A DNA stretch of 64,000 bases from Merdiplasma sp905207905. GTDB taxonomy: Bacteria; Bacillota; Clostridia; Lachnospirales; Lachnospiraceae. Numbering within the stretch: the stretch's first letter is position 1; the number at the start of each line of letters is the position of its first letter. The notes beneath the pieces were generated by a model that saw nothing but the letters and a program-made list of their open reading frames with translations, searched no databases and was not told the DNA's origin. The stretch lies in NCBI GenBank assembly GCA_902475025.1, contig CABRXX010000010.1, forward strand, positions 1-64,000, in the 5' to 3' direction. This document shows, in pieces, positions 53,996-64,000 of the stretch. A program made the translations under genes and the position numbers.

Positions 53996-54277
53996 TCATA
54001 TTCCCGCCAGGTTTCTGGCTCTGGCCAGATCTTTCCCGCGCACATAAATATGATAAACAAAGGAGACAGGGCCGATGCAATCAGAGACTACCCGGGCCTC
54101 TCCAAATCCGGCGCGCATTCCGTGCTTGGCCCTGGCATGCATGGCATAGGTAGACTGAGTTCGTTTGGACACAACTTCGTATTCCAGATGGTTTTGCTTT
54201 AAAATTTCGATCACTCTGGCAATTTCTTCTGAGGAAACATCTGTCAAAAGTTTTTTTCGGTTCAATAGAGTGAGCAT
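53996..54277 (-). CDS. Small DUF2007-like protein
   Basis: This is 93 residues on the - strand with a strong AAAGGAGG site 7 bases before the ATG, so it is a real gene. The pattern EIARVIEILKQNHLEYEVVSKR followed by YHIYVRGKDLARAR looks like the fold of DUF2007, a putative signal-transducing family. It is convergent to the AI-2E-like gene. The 118 bases between the stops hold a CCAAGCGGC/GCCGCTTGG inverted repeat with a 41-base loop. Function unknown. Confidence 0.72.
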   Translation of the reverse strand: MLTLLNRKKLLTDVSSEEIARVIEILKQNHLEYEVVSKRTQSTYAMHARAKHGMRAGFGEARVVSDCIGPVSFVYHIYVRGKDLARARNLAGI

Positions 54278-54516
54278 AAGAGCGCCTCCTTTCCGTTTGT
54301 CGGAAGAAACGATTGCGGGTATACAGCAAATGCATAGTCTTCTGCAGGGATGCCAGCCTCATGCAGAGACCGGACTTGTGTTTTATACACAGATGGTAGC
54401 ATCCGTGTATAGGGGATAATACGTCTCTTGTACATTGATACTACCATACACAGATCGAGAAAAAAAGGAATTTATGAAAATTACATAAAAAAGTGGGTAC
54501 AACAGCAGGCAAAAGC

Positions 54517-54545
54517 TGGACATTATAAAAAAAATACTATAAAAT
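54517..54545 (+). promoter_or_regulatory. Candidate promoter of the ATP synthase operon
   Basis: TGGACA (54517-54522), 17 bases, TAAAAT (54540-54545), followed by an AAGGAGAG ribosome site for the first gene. The rest of the gap from 54278 shows no gene on the + strand. Confidence 0.5.
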
Positions 54546-54572
54546 AGAAAGATAATATTAAGGAGAGCCAAA

Positions 54573-54842
54573 ATGAAAAACTGGTCAAATATGCTGAAGA
54601 ATCTTTCCCTGCTGACGCAGTTTGGACTTTCCCTGATCACGCCGCTTTTGCTGTGCCTGGCATTGTGCTGGTGGCTTTACAGTCGTTTCGGATGGGGCGG
54701 CTGGATTTTTATTTTTGGTTTTTTCTTTGGTCTGGGGGGATCCGGTATGGTGGCTTATAAGCTGTATCTGTCTGTGCTGAAGAAACAGAGTCAGGAAAAG
54801 AAAGAAAAAAAAGAAAAGGTTTTCTTTAACAGACATGACTGA
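54573..54842 (+). CDS. AtpZ/AtpI-like small membrane protein
   Basis: This 89-residue protein has two TM helices (LSLITPLLLCLALCWWLY and GWIFIFGFFFGLGGSGMVAY) and a Lys/Glu-rich tail. It heads the ATP synthase operon, the usual place of AtpZ, a helper of AtpI proposed to aid c-ring assembly or Mg2+ supply. Family match is by size, topology and context. Confidence 0.78.
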   Translation: MKNWSNMLKNLSLLTQFGLSLITPLLLCLALCWWLYSRFGWGGWIFIFGFFFGLGGSGMVAYKLYLSVLKKQSQEKKEKKEKVFFNRHD

Positions 54843-54892
54843 GCAGCAGGATTGATGATTTTATGCAGAACATAGGATGATGAGGAGCAGCT

Positions 54893-55327
54893 ATGAGTAA
54901 ATTTTTTGAGAATATCCAGCCGGCAGTAAAAAAAGAAACAAAACATATTATTCTTTATACTGGTATTGGTGTGGCGCTTATGTGGGTGGTATTTGCCCTG
55001 CTTCACGGCTTTATGCCAGAGAAGGTACCCTTTGACTATACCGTGATTCTGGGTGGTCTGGTGGGAGGGGCTGTTGCAGTGCTGAACTTCTTCCTTATGG
55101 GGCTGACGGTTCAGAAGGTGGCCGGCCAGACCAATGAGGACGCAGCCAGAATGCAGATGAAGGCCAGCTACTCTCAGCGTCTGATGCTTCAGATCTTGTG
55201 GATTATAGTGGCGATTGCGGCGCCGTGCTTTCAGTTTGCGGCCGGCATCGTACCGCTTTTATTTCCCAGCTTTGGTATCAAAGCCAGAGCGATTTTCAAA
55301 CCAAATAAGACGGGAGGTGATGTTTAA
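54893..55327 (+). CDS. atpI: ATP synthase subunit I
   Basis: This 144-residue protein has four TM helices in the pattern of ATP synthase I (HIILYTGIGVALMWVVF, YTVILGGLVGGAVAVLNFF, RLMLQILWIIVAIAAP, and the next). AtpI acts as a chaperone for assembly of the c-ring. Its stop overlaps the atpB start by one base (TAATG). Confidence 0.85.
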   Translation: MSKFFENIQPAVKKETKHIILYTGIGVALMWVVFALLHGFMPEKVPFDYTVILGGLVGGAVAVLNFFLMGLTVQKVAGQTNEDAARMQMKASYSQRLMLQILWIIVAIAAPCFQFAAGIVPLLFPSFGIKARAIFKPNKTGGDV

Positions 55328-56085
55328 TGGAACTTGATATCTCCGGAGCGAAGGTCTTTTTTACTGTGCCCATTGATTTCCCCATTCTGGGAAGGTTTCA
55401 GCTGAGTGAAACCATTGTGGTCAGTTGGATTGTGATGCTGGTGATTACAGGATTGTGTATCTGGCTGACCAGAGATCTGAAGGTGGAAAATATTTCCAAG
55501 CGGCAGGCGCTGGCAGAGATGCTGGTGGAGAAGGCCAACAGCTTCGTGATTGGGAACATGGGAGAGAAATTCCGGTATCTGATTCCCTTTGTGGCAGCGC
55601 TGTTTATTACCAGCCTGGTTTCCAATCTGATTAGTTTAACCGGTCTTAGAAGCCCAACGGCAGATCTGTCCACAGAAGCAGCCTGGGCGGTAGTTGTATT
55701 TATTATGATTACCGGACAGAAGATTAAGGCAGGAGGTGTGGGCGGTTATCTGAAAGGATTTACCACCCCGATTGCTATCATGACGCCTTTTAATGTGCTC
55801 TCCGAGCTGGCGACACCAGTTAGTATGGCCTGCCGTCATTTTGGGAACATTCTTTCCGGTATTGTAATCAATGGACTGATCTATGCGGCTTTGGCCCTGG
55901 CCAGTTCCGCACTGCTGGGACTGATTCCCGGCGTGGTGGGTGATGTGCTCTCACATATCCCCATTTTGTCGGTAGGCATTCCGGCGATCCTGTCATTCTA
56001 TTTTGACTGGTTTACCGGGTTTATGCAGGCATTTATTTTCTGTATGCTTACCACCATGTATATTGCCAATGCGGCAGAGGGGTAA
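55327..56085 (+). CDS. atpB: ATP synthase F0 subunit a
   Basis: This 252-residue membrane protein ends with the expected helices. It includes TPFNVLSELATPVSMACRHFGNILSG, where the conserved Arg faces the c-ring, and PAILSFYFDWFTGFMQAFIF with the Q/F-rich last helix. It forms the ion half-channels. Confidence 0.95.
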   Translation: MELDISGAKVFFTVPIDFPILGRFQLSETIVVSWIVMLVITGLCIWLTRDLKVENISKRQALAEMLVEKANSFVIGNMGEKFRYLIPFVAALFITSLVSNLISLTGLRSPTADLSTEAAWAVVVFIMITGQKIKAGGVGGYLKGFTTPIAIMTPFNVLSELATPVSMACRHFGNILSGIVINGLIYAALALASSALLGLIPGVVGDVLSHIPILSVGIPAILSFYFDWFTGFMQAFIFCMLTTMYIANAAEG

Positions 56086-56562
<477 letters not shown>

Positions 56563-56584
56563 GGATCCTGCCCATTGGTCACCA

Positions 56585-56643
56585 GGACTGGGAGCAGTCC
56601 ATGAGGGCCAGGTGCGGAGCCTGCAGGTGAAGCTACCTGCAGG
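56585..56643 (+). other. Two hairpins between atpE and atpF
   Basis: GGACTG-GGAG-CAGTCC (56585-56600) and a 9-bp CCTGCAGGT/ACCTGCAGG stem (56620-56643), neither with a T-tail. They may protect the 3' end of the atpE message. Confidence 0.55.
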
Positions 56644-56675
56644 AGACAGTGAAGAACAACAGGAGGTTATACGTT

Positions 56676-57179
56676 ATGCAGGTACAGGAATTAGTAGGGA
56701 TTGTGCCATGGACATTTGTGGCCATGATCTGCAATCTGTTCCTCCAGGTGTATCTCATTAAGCGTTTTCTCTTTAAGCCCATTAATCAAATTTTGGAAAA
56801 ACGCAAAGCGATGGCAGATGCGCAGATCCAGGATGCGGTGAAGGCGAAGGACGAAGCGGAAGCCATGAAAGCAGAGTATGAGCAGAACATGGCAGAGGCA
56901 AAGAGCAAGGCCAACGAGATTCTGACCACAGCCCAGAGAACGGCAGCGGTTCAGAGCGAAGAACTGCTGAAAGGCGCGGCCATGGAGGCAGCAGCCATGA
57001 AGCAGAAGGCTGAGAAGGATATTGCTCAGGAAAAGAGAAAAGCAGTCAATGAAATCAAGGATGAAATTGGCGATATGGCGATGGAGATTGCCGGAAAGGT
57101 AATCGAGCGTGAGATCAGTCAGGAGGATCACAAAAAACTCATTGATGAATTTATTGCGAATGTAGGTGAGACATCATGA
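56676..57179 (+). CDS. atpF: ATP synthase F0 subunit b
   Basis: This is 167 residues from ATG 56676 (AGGAGG at 9 bases); GTG 56649 is in frame but lies upstream of that site. One N-terminal TM helix (TFVAMICNLFLQVYLIKRFLF) is followed by a long charged Ala/Lys/Glu-rich helix (KPINQILEKRKAMADAQIQD...) that forms the peripheral stalk dimer. It overlaps atpH by ATGA. Confidence 0.94.
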   Translation: MQVQELVGIVPWTFVAMICNLFLQVYLIKRFLFKPINQILEKRKAMADAQIQDAVKAKDEAEAMKAEYEQNMAEAKSKANEILTTAQRTAAVQSEELLKGAAMEAAAMKQKAEKDIAQEKRKAVNEIKDEIGDMAMEIAGKVIEREISQEDHKKLIDEFIANVGETS

Positions 57180-57715
57180 CGGCGACTGCCAGATTATATG
57201 GCGGCAGCCTTTATGAGCTTGCTGCCGAAGAGGGGCTTACCGAAGTGCTGATGGAGCAGACTCAGGAAGTCCGCACTTTGTTTCGGGAGAATCCGGATTA
57301 TGTGCGGCTTCTGTCAGAACCGTCCCTTCCCAAAACAGAGCGGACAAAACTGATCGAGGATGCTTTTGGCGGCCAGGCGGAGCGCTATCTACTGAATTTT
57401 TTGAAGCTGCTGTGCGAGAGAAATATTCTCAGCGAATACGCAGGATGCTGTGAGGAGTATGTACGGCGGTATAATGCAGACCACAATATTGCAGAGGCAG
57501 CGGTTACCAGTGCAGTAGCGCTGACAGAGAGCCAACTGGCTGCTCTGAAGGAGAAGCTGGAGAAGATGAGCGGAAAGACAGTGCATCTGATTCAAGTGAC
57601 AGATCCTTCTGTGCTGGGCGGTCTGCGGATAGAACTGGAAGGAAAGCAGTTAGACGGAACTGTGCAGGGACGGCTGACCGGACTTTCTAAGAAACTGAAC
57701 GAAATAATTGTTTAA
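57176..57715 (+). CDS. atpH: ATP synthase F1 subunit delta
   Basis: This 179-residue OSCP/delta protein has an N-terminal helical domain ([16 protein letters not shown]) and the C-terminal strand region [23 protein letters not shown], the delta-family hallmark. It links the peripheral stalk to the top of F1. Confidence 0.94.
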   Translation: MTATARLYGGSLYELAAEEGLTEVLMEQTQEVRTLFRENPDYVRLLSEPSLPKTERTKLIEDAFGGQAERYLLNFLKLLCERNILSEYAGCCEEYVRRYNADHNIAEAAVTSAVALTESQLAALKEKLEKMSGKTVHLIQVTDPSVLGGLRIELEGKQLDGTVQGRLTGLSKKLNEIIV

Positions 57716-57732
57716 AGGATGGGAAAGGAAAC

Positions 57733-59262
57733 ATGCAATTAAAACCTGAAGAAATATCCAAAGTCATCCGAAGCCAGATCAAATATTATGACAATGCGAT
57801 CCAGCAGAGCGAGACGGGTACGATTTTAATGGTGGGTGATGGAATTGCCAGAGCCAGCGGTTTGACCAACTGCATGGCCGGTGAGCTGCTGGAGTTTGAG
57901 GACGGCAGCTTTGGCATGGCTCAAAACCTGGAGGAAAACAGCGTCTCCATCGTACTGTTTGGCTCTGATGAGAACATTGGTGAAGGGCAGACGGTAAAGC
58001 GCACCGGCAAGGTGGTTTCTGTGCCGGTGGGAGAGGCTATGATCGGCCGGGTGGTAAACGCACTGGGGCAGCCCATTGACGGGGCAGGTCCCATTGTGAC
58101 CAAGGAATATCGTGCCATCGAGAGCCCTGCTCCCGGTATCTGTGAGAGGAAATCTGTGCATGAGCCTCTCCAGACAGGAATCAAAGCCATTGACTCCATG
58201 GTGCCTATTGGAAGGGGCCAGCGAGAGCTGATCATCGGAGACCGTCAGACTGGTAAAACTGCTATTGCAGTAGACACGATTTTGAATCAAAAAGGGAAAG
58301 ATGTAATCTGTATCTATGTTGCCATCGGACAGAAGCGCTCTACGGTAGCTACACTGGTAGAAAATCTGCAGAAAAACGGCGCTATGGATTACACCATTGT
58401 GGTGGCGGCTACGGCTTCAGAGGCCAGCCCTCTGCAGTATATTGCACCTTATGCAGGCTGTGCTATGGGTGAGTATTTTATGTACAATGGAAAACATGTG
58501 CTGATGATCTATGATGATCTTTCCAAGCATGCAGTGGCTTACAGAGCTCTGTCCCTGCTGATCCGCCGTCCGCCAGGGCGAGAGGCTTATCCGGGAGATG
58601 TTTTCTATCTGCACTCCAGACTGCTGGAGCGTGCAGCCAAGCTGGATGATGAACACGGCGGCGGTTCTCTTACAGCCTTGCCGATCATCGAGACTCAGGC
58701 CGGGGATGTATCTGCATACATTCCCACCAACGTGATTTCTATTACAGATGGTCAGATCTTCCTGGAGACAGAGCTGTTCCACTCCGGCGTGATGCCTGCG
58801 GTAAATCCGGGTATTTCCGTTTCCCGTGTAGGAGGAAATGCGCAGATCAAGGCTATGAAGAAGGTGGCAGGTACTCTGAAACTGATCTATTCTCAGTACC
58901 GTGAGCTACAGAGTTTTGCACAGTTCGGTTCCGATCTGGATGCTGATACAAAGGCGCGTCTGGATCAGGGAGCCCGTATCGTGGAGGTATTGAAGCAGAA
59001 TCAGAATGCTCCCGTTCCGGTAGAAAAACAGGTGGCAATCCTATATGCGGTTACGAAGGGAAGCCTGGCCAAGGTGGCGGTGGAAGAGGTGCAGTCTTAT
59101 GAGGCTGGATTGTATACTTATCTGGATACGGATGCTCAGGGTGCAGAGGTGATGCAGAAGATCCGTACCACCGGTCAGATGGATGAAAAGACTGAGGAAC
59201 AGCTGCGGGAAGTGCTGGATGCCTATACCCGGCAGTTTTTAGATACAAAACCTGAAAAATAA
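57733..59262 (+). CDS. atpA: ATP synthase F1 subunit alpha
   Basis: This 509-residue protein has the P-loop GDRQTGKTA, the alpha-specific [19 protein letters not shown] stretch and the arginine-finger region [14 protein letters not shown]. It forms the non-catalytic nucleotide sites of F1. Confidence 0.96.
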   Translation: MQLKPEEISKVIRSQIKYYDNAIQQSETGTILMVGDGIARASGLTNCMAGELLEFEDGSFGMAQNLEENSVSIVLFGSDENIGEGQTVKRTGKVVSVPVGEAMIGRVVNALGQPIDGAGPIVTKEYRAIESPAPGICERKSVHEPLQTGIKAIDSMVPIGRGQRELIIGDRQTGKTAIAVDTILNQKGKDVICIYVAIGQKRSTVATLVENLQKNGAMDYTIVVAATASEASPLQYIAPYAGCAMGEYFMYNGKHVLMIYDDLSKHAVAYRALSLLIRRPPGREAYPGDVFYLHSRLLERAAKLDDEHGGGSLTALPIIETQAGDVSAYIPTNVISITDGQIFLETELFHSGVMPAVNPGISVSRVGGNAQIKAMKKVAGTLKLIYSQYRELQSFAQFGSDLDADTKARLDQGARIVEVLKQNQNAPVPVEKQVAILYAVTKGSLAKVAVEEVQSYEAGLYTYLDTDAQGAEVMQKIRTTGQMDEKTEEQLREVLDAYTRQFLDTKPEK

Positions 59263-59282
59263 CGTGATGAAGGAGGAAACGT

Positions 59283-60149
59283 ATGGCTGCGAATATGAAA
59301 TCGGTGAAACTGCGGATCAAGAGCGTGCAGAACACCATGCAGATTACCAAGGCCATGGAGCTTGTAGCATCCTCCAAACTGCGGAAGGCAAAGGAACGGG
59401 CGGATGGCTGTCGTCCTTATTTCCGGGAGCTTTATCAGACGCTGCAGAATATTGCCAGAGAGAATACGGATTTTTCTTCCGTATATGCCAGAGAGGCAGC
59501 CAGTGACCGGTATTGTTATGTAGTTATGGCAGGAGACAGAGGGCTGGCAGGAGGATATAATGCTAATCTGTTTAAGCGCCTGGAGATGGATGCGGCGGGC
59601 AAGGATTATGTGGTGCTGCCTGTGGGAAAGAAGGCTGTGGAATATTTCCACCGGACAGGAGTGGAATGTCTCACAGAGGAATTTGCAGAAATTGCGGAAG
59701 TCTCTGTGGCAGATGGCTTCGAAATTGCAAATCTTTTGTGCAGAGAGTTCCGGGAAGGAAAATTTGGTCACATTGAGCTTTGCTACACTACCTTTGTGTC
59801 TATGCTGACTCAGACTCCAGAGGTGATCTCCATGCTGCCCCTTGCAGATGTGGCAAAGGAGCAGACGGGGGAGGAAGCCGGAGGGAAGAGCCGGGAGCTG
59901 ATCCTTTATGAACCCAATGCCCAGGTGGTATTTGATGCCATCGTTCCGGAGTATCTGGCAGGTCTGATCTACGGCGGTGTCTGTGAAGCTCAGGCCAGCG
60001 AGCTGGCAGCCAGAAGAATGGCTATGGATGCGGCCACCAAGAATGCCGGGGAGATGATTGAACAGCTGAATCTGTTTTACAACAGAGCCCGTCAGGCCAG
60101 CATCACGCAGGAAATTACGGAGATTGTGGCAGGTGCCGAAGGAATTTAA
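59283..60149 (+). CDS. atpG: ATP synthase F1 subunit gamma
   Basis: This 288-residue central-stalk protein has the coiled-coil N-terminus KLRIKSVQNTMQITKAMELV, the middle DRGLAGGYNANL and the C-terminal helix SELAARRMAMDAATKNAGEMI. It turns within the alpha/beta ring. Confidence 0.95.
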   Translation: MAANMKSVKLRIKSVQNTMQITKAMELVASSKLRKAKERADGCRPYFRELYQTLQNIARENTDFSSVYAREAASDRYCYVVMAGDRGLAGGYNANLFKRLEMDAAGKDYVVLPVGKKAVEYFHRTGVECLTEEFAEIAEVSVADGFEIANLLCREFREGKFGHIELCYTTFVSMLTQTPEVISMLPLADVAKEQTGEEAGGKSRELILYEPNAQVVFDAIVPEYLAGLIYGGVCEAQASELAARRMAMDAATKNAGEMIEQLNLFYNRARQASITQEITEIVAGAEGI

Positions 60150-60165
60150 AGCATTTGCTTTTTGG

Positions 60166-60218
60166 ATGCCGGGGAGGATACAAAGTCTTTTCAAAAGAGG
60201 GACTTGCTACCCTGGCAT
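60166..60218 (+). other. Nested hairpin between atpG and atpD
   Basis: ATGCCGGGG (60166-60174) pairs with CCCTGGCAT (60210-60218) and encloses AAGTC/GACTT (60183-60205). It lies in a 146-base gap that is long for this operon. There is no T-tail. Confidence 0.5.
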
Positions 60219-60283
60219 TCGCAAGATAGTCGAATGACAGGCAGCAGGATGACAAGAACGTTTTGCTGCTTAGAAAATGATAA

Positions 60284-61690
<1,407 letters not shown>

Positions 61691-61705
61691 GAAGGGAGGA
61701 CATCT

Positions 61706-62104
61706 ATGAAGAGCTTCCCATTAAGAATCGGAACGCCGGACGGACTGCTCTATGAAGGAGAGGCAGAGCGGGTGGTGTGCAGAAGTATTACCGGAGATTT
61801 GGCTATTTTGGCTGGCCATTGTAATTTCTGTACTGCCATTGGCATGGGGGAAGCCCATGTGGTGTTCCCGGACGGCAGTCGGAGAAATGCGGCCTGTATT
61901 GGCGGAATGCTTTCTATGATAAACGGTACCTGTGATCTGTTGGCTACCACCTGGGAATGGCAGGATGAGATTGATGAAAAGCGAGCTCAGAATGCCAAGG
62001 AGCGGGCGGAGAGTCTGTTGGCAAAGGGCGGACTTTCTGACAGGGATTACAAAATTGTGAAGGCAAAACTTCAGAGGGCGCTGGTTCGGCTGAGTGTGAA
62101 ATAG
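61706..62104 (+). CDS. atpC: ATP synthase F1 subunit epsilon
   Basis: This 132-residue protein has an N-terminal beta-sandwich (FPLRIGTPDGLLYEGEAERVVCRSITGDLAILAGH region) and a C-terminal helical hairpin (IDEKRAQNAKERAESLL). It couples F1 to the c-ring and can inhibit hydrolysis. It is the last gene of the operon and is followed by a terminator. Confidence 0.94.
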   Translation: MKSFPLRIGTPDGLLYEGEAERVVCRSITGDLAILAGHCNFCTAIGMGEAHVVFPDGSRRNAACIGGMLSMINGTCDLLATTWEWQDEIDEKRAQNAKERAESLLAKGGLSDRDYKIVKAKLQRALVRLSVK

Positions 62105-62137
62105 GGGACTGCAACAGCCCTGATAGTTTGATAGAAT

Positions 62138-62188
62138 AAATACCCTTAAGTAGGTTCGTGAAATAGAAAGTCTGCTTAAGGGTATTTT
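62138..62188 (+). terminator. Terminator of the ATP synthase operon
   Basis: A 13-bp perfect stem (62138-62150 with 62175-62187) with a partly paired 24-base loop and a TTTT end. Confidence 0.88.
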
Positions 62189-62457
62189 ATATAATGGAGA
62201 AAGAGGGTAGCCTTCAATACCATCAAAAGAGGAAGTAGAACAATTTTTGTTATCCAAAGAAGTATAATTTGGTGTATTTTAAGAATTGTCATTTAGCAAG
62301 GAAATTGTCAAAACCCTGTATTGCCAATATTTGTGCGGTAACTTATGGCTTTCTATAGGGGGGAATAGGTGAAGTCCATTTGATGAAATATATTTTATGC
62401 CGGAAATCGATTAAGGATATCAAAGCTGTAAGGTGAATGGCTGATTTGATATATGCA
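62189..62457. other. Gap with no gene seen
   Basis: This AT-rich stretch lies between the convergent ATP synthase operon and the acetyltransferase gene. I see no ribosome site with an open frame, no repeat and no clear terminator for the - strand gene. Confidence 0.5.
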
Positions 62458-62952
62458 TTATAAATCCAGCCGCAGCAGGTAACCATGCCCCAGAGCCGTC
62501 TTTTTTTTCCGGACAAAACCGAGACTGGTAAAGAGCTTTTGGGAGGCAGTGTTAAAATCATAAATTTCCTGTACATGAAGAACCGGATAGTGAAGGGAAC
62601 GGGCACGCCGGATCAGAGCTTGTATCACAGCGGTTCCGATACCTTGATGTTGTTTGTCCGGAGCGATCATAATGGTGATATCTTCCGGAGAAAAAGACAC
62701 ATCGCCTACAGGTGTAAAGGTACCGTCTATTTGCTGTTCAATAAAATACAGTTCACTGATCTTGCTTTGGTAGGAGTACATAGTCTGAATTTCCGGCAGA
62801 CCGTAGGGGCTTGGGTTTCCATTGATCATGAGAAGGGCGGTTTCGTCCTGATACCAGCTCAGGGCAGGGCTGTAGTTTCCATCATATTTTTTCAGCCGAA
62901 GAGCAGCACAGATGGGAATGATTTCCGGCTGTTCCGATATAAGAGTTTCCAT
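62458..62952 (-). CDS. GNAT-family N-acetyltransferase
   Basis: This 164-residue enzyme has the acetyl-CoA loop DITIMIAPDKQHQGIGTAVI (motif A, Q-x-x-G-I/G) and a C-terminal SQKLFTSLGFVRKKK motif B. On the - strand AAGGAGG stands 4 bases before the ATG. The acceptor is unknown. It is divergent from the ATP-grasp gene. Confidence 0.88.
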   Translation of the reverse strand: METLISEQPEIIPICAALRLKKYDGNYSPALSWYQDETALLMINGNPSPYGLPEIQTMYSYQSKISELYFIEQQIDGTFTPVGDVSFSPEDITIMIAPDKQHQGIGTAVIQALIRRARSLHYPVLHVQEIYDFNTASQKLFTSLGFVRKKKTALGHGYLLRLDL

Positions 62953-63114
62953 ATTTCCTCCTTAAATACAAGTTTTTCTGTTGTTTTGTGAAGTGGTATT
63001 GACCTTTGAATAACTAATTATAAGACTTTTTTGCTTAAAATGCACCAGAAAATTCGAAGCCGTTATTCCGTTGCTGATCGGAGTGTATTTCCAAGACATT
63101 TCCCGGCTGCAGTC

Positions 63115-63143
63115 TTGCCCGGCCGGAAAAAACATGGTATACT
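63115..63143 (+). promoter_or_regulatory. Promoter of the ATP-grasp gene
   Basis: TTGCCC (63115-63120), 17 bases, TATACT (63138-63143), with TG one base ahead of the -10 box. It is 42 bases before the ATG. Confidence 0.65.
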
Positions 63144-63185
63144 GCATTTGATTTTAGTATTCGTGTACAAGGAAGAATATTTACT

Positions 63186-64000
63186 ATGGATAAAAAGAAA
63201 AAATTAATGATTTTGGGAGCAAGCTATTCTCAGATACCCTTGATTCAGGCAGCAAAGCGGATGGGGATTACGGCTCTTGTGGCCAGCATTCCCGGAAATT
63301 ACCAGGGGTTTGAGAGTGCGGATGAGATCGCATATGTGGATATCACTGACCCGGAGGCGGTTTTGCAGGCTGCCAGGGAGGCTAAGGTGGATGGAATTGC
63401 CACCTGCTGTATGGATATTGGTACAAGGGCGCTGGGGTATGCCTGTGAAAAAATGGGGCTTCCAGGGCCGGGACTTAGGGCGGCGGAGGCTTCCTGCAAT
63501 AAATATCTGGAAAAGGAAGCCTATTTGCAGCATGGGGTCAATACAGCCAGGTTTTTCCGGGTGAAGAAGAAAGCAGAACTGGAGCAGGCGTTGAAACAGC
63601 TGGAGTTTCCGGTAATGGTCAAAGCGGTGGATCTTATGGGCAGCCGGGGGATTTTCCGTTGTGACAGTTATCAGGAAGCTTTAGAAAATTATGAAAAGAC
63701 CATGGCAGCTACACCTCTGGATTACTGCATTGTGGAGGAGTTTATTCAGGGAACCATGTTCGGTGTGGAAGCTATGGTTTCCAATGGAAAGCTGGCCTAT
63801 CTGCTTCCGTTAGGAAATGATATGCGTCAAGGGAATCCGCCATTTCCGGTGGGACATTATGTGCCCTGGGAATTTCAGGAAACACTGGAGAGCCAGATAC
63901 GGGAACAGATAGAAAAAGCGGTGGATGCCCTGGGATTTGAGAACTGTCCTTTGGACTTTGACTGTATGCTGAAGGATGGCAAGGTATATATAATAGAAGC
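63186..64000 (+). CDS. ATP-grasp carboxylate-amine ligase-like protein (cut by window end)
   Basis: The first 271 residues are seen. The preATP-grasp domain starts KKKLMILGASYSQIPLIQAAK and continues with YVDITDPEAVLQAA and ATCCMDIGTRALGY. The ATP-grasp domain follows: NKYLEKEAYLQHGVNTARFF, PVMVKAVDLMGSRGI (glycine-rich loop), CIVEEFIQGTMFGVEAMV and the metal-site strand DFDCMLKDGKVYIIEA at the edge. Such enzymes join a carboxylate to an amine through an acyl phosphate. The start has AAGGAAG 9 bases upstream. The substrate is unknown and the 3' end lies outside the window. Confidence 0.88.
   Translation, partial: MDKKKKLMILGASYSQIPLIQAAKRMGITALVASIPGNYQGFESADEIAYVDITDPEAVLQAAREAKVDGIATCCMDIGTRALGYACEKMGLPGPGLRAAEASCNKYLEKEAYLQHGVNTARFFRVKKKAELEQALKQLEFPVMVKAVDLMGSRGIFRCDSYQEALENYEKTMAATPLDYCIVEEFIQGTMFGVEAMVSNGKLAYLLPLGNDMRQGNPPFPVGHYVPWEFQETLESQIREQIEKAVDALGFENCPLDFDCMLKDGKVYIIE

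Overview
The window reads as a chromosomal segment of a gut-type Clostridia, most likely Lachnospiraceae. The reasons are AGGAGG-type ribosome binding sites, a Flp/Tad locus of the DUF5702 plus FHA kind, a clostridial F-type ATP synthase operon, BMP-type nucleoside ABC transport, butanol-dehydrogenase-like Fe-ADH and AI-2E/YtvI-like genes. I see no rRNA, tRNA, CRISPR array, phage or transposase gene. Nearly all genes are on the + strand. The exceptions are a thioredoxin, a GNAT acetyltransferase and one small unknown protein.

Layout. (1) 1-5929: an AT-rich sugar operon with a promoter and a terminator. It runs SIS isomerase, ROK kinase, RbsA/RbsC/RbsB-type ABC importer, second SIS isomerase. 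(2) 6058-19133: an eight-gene operon that is the most interesting part of the window. A GGDEF-EAL-PAS-GGDEF membrane protein and a solute-binding-domain GGDEF-EAL protein bracket a VTC-domain polyphosphate polymerase-like protein, a DUF4956 membrane protein, a CotH-type kinase, a membrane-anchored glycoside hydrolase, a HEAT-repeat membrane protein and a cellulose-synthase-like GT2. I read it as a c-di-GMP-controlled exopolysaccharide system with a polyphosphate/phosphorylation arm. (3) 19289-28705: nucleoside uptake and use, with a BMP binding protein, ATPase, two permeases, a nucleoside hydrolase, two M20 hydrolases and a glutamine-amidotransferase-like protein. (4) 28737-34985: thioredoxin, a structured repeat, Fe-alcohol dehydrogenase, an MFS permease, a PhoA-type alkaline phosphatase and YibE/F.

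(5) 35500-45889: a Flp/Tad pilus locus. It has two prepilin peptidases, TadZ, TadA, TadB, TadC (with an apparent frameshift in a G7 run), Flp1 pilin, DUF5702, two TadE-like pseudopilins and an FHA protein. (6) 46049-54277: housekeeping and mixed genes: adenine deaminase, rhomboid protease, HIT hydrolase, a 0.68-kb gap holding a long palindrome, a sensor kinase/regulator pair, an RluA-type pseudouridine synthase, an AI-2E/YtvI-like membrane protein and a small convergent gene. (7) 54517-62188: the complete ATP synthase operon (AtpZ-like, I, a, c, b, delta, alpha, gamma, beta, epsilon). Its c subunit carries a two-carboxylate ion site that suggests Na+ coupling. (8) 62458-64000: a GNAT acetyltransferase and the first part of an ATP-grasp protein cut by the window end.

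All family names come from reading motifs in the translations. No database search was run.
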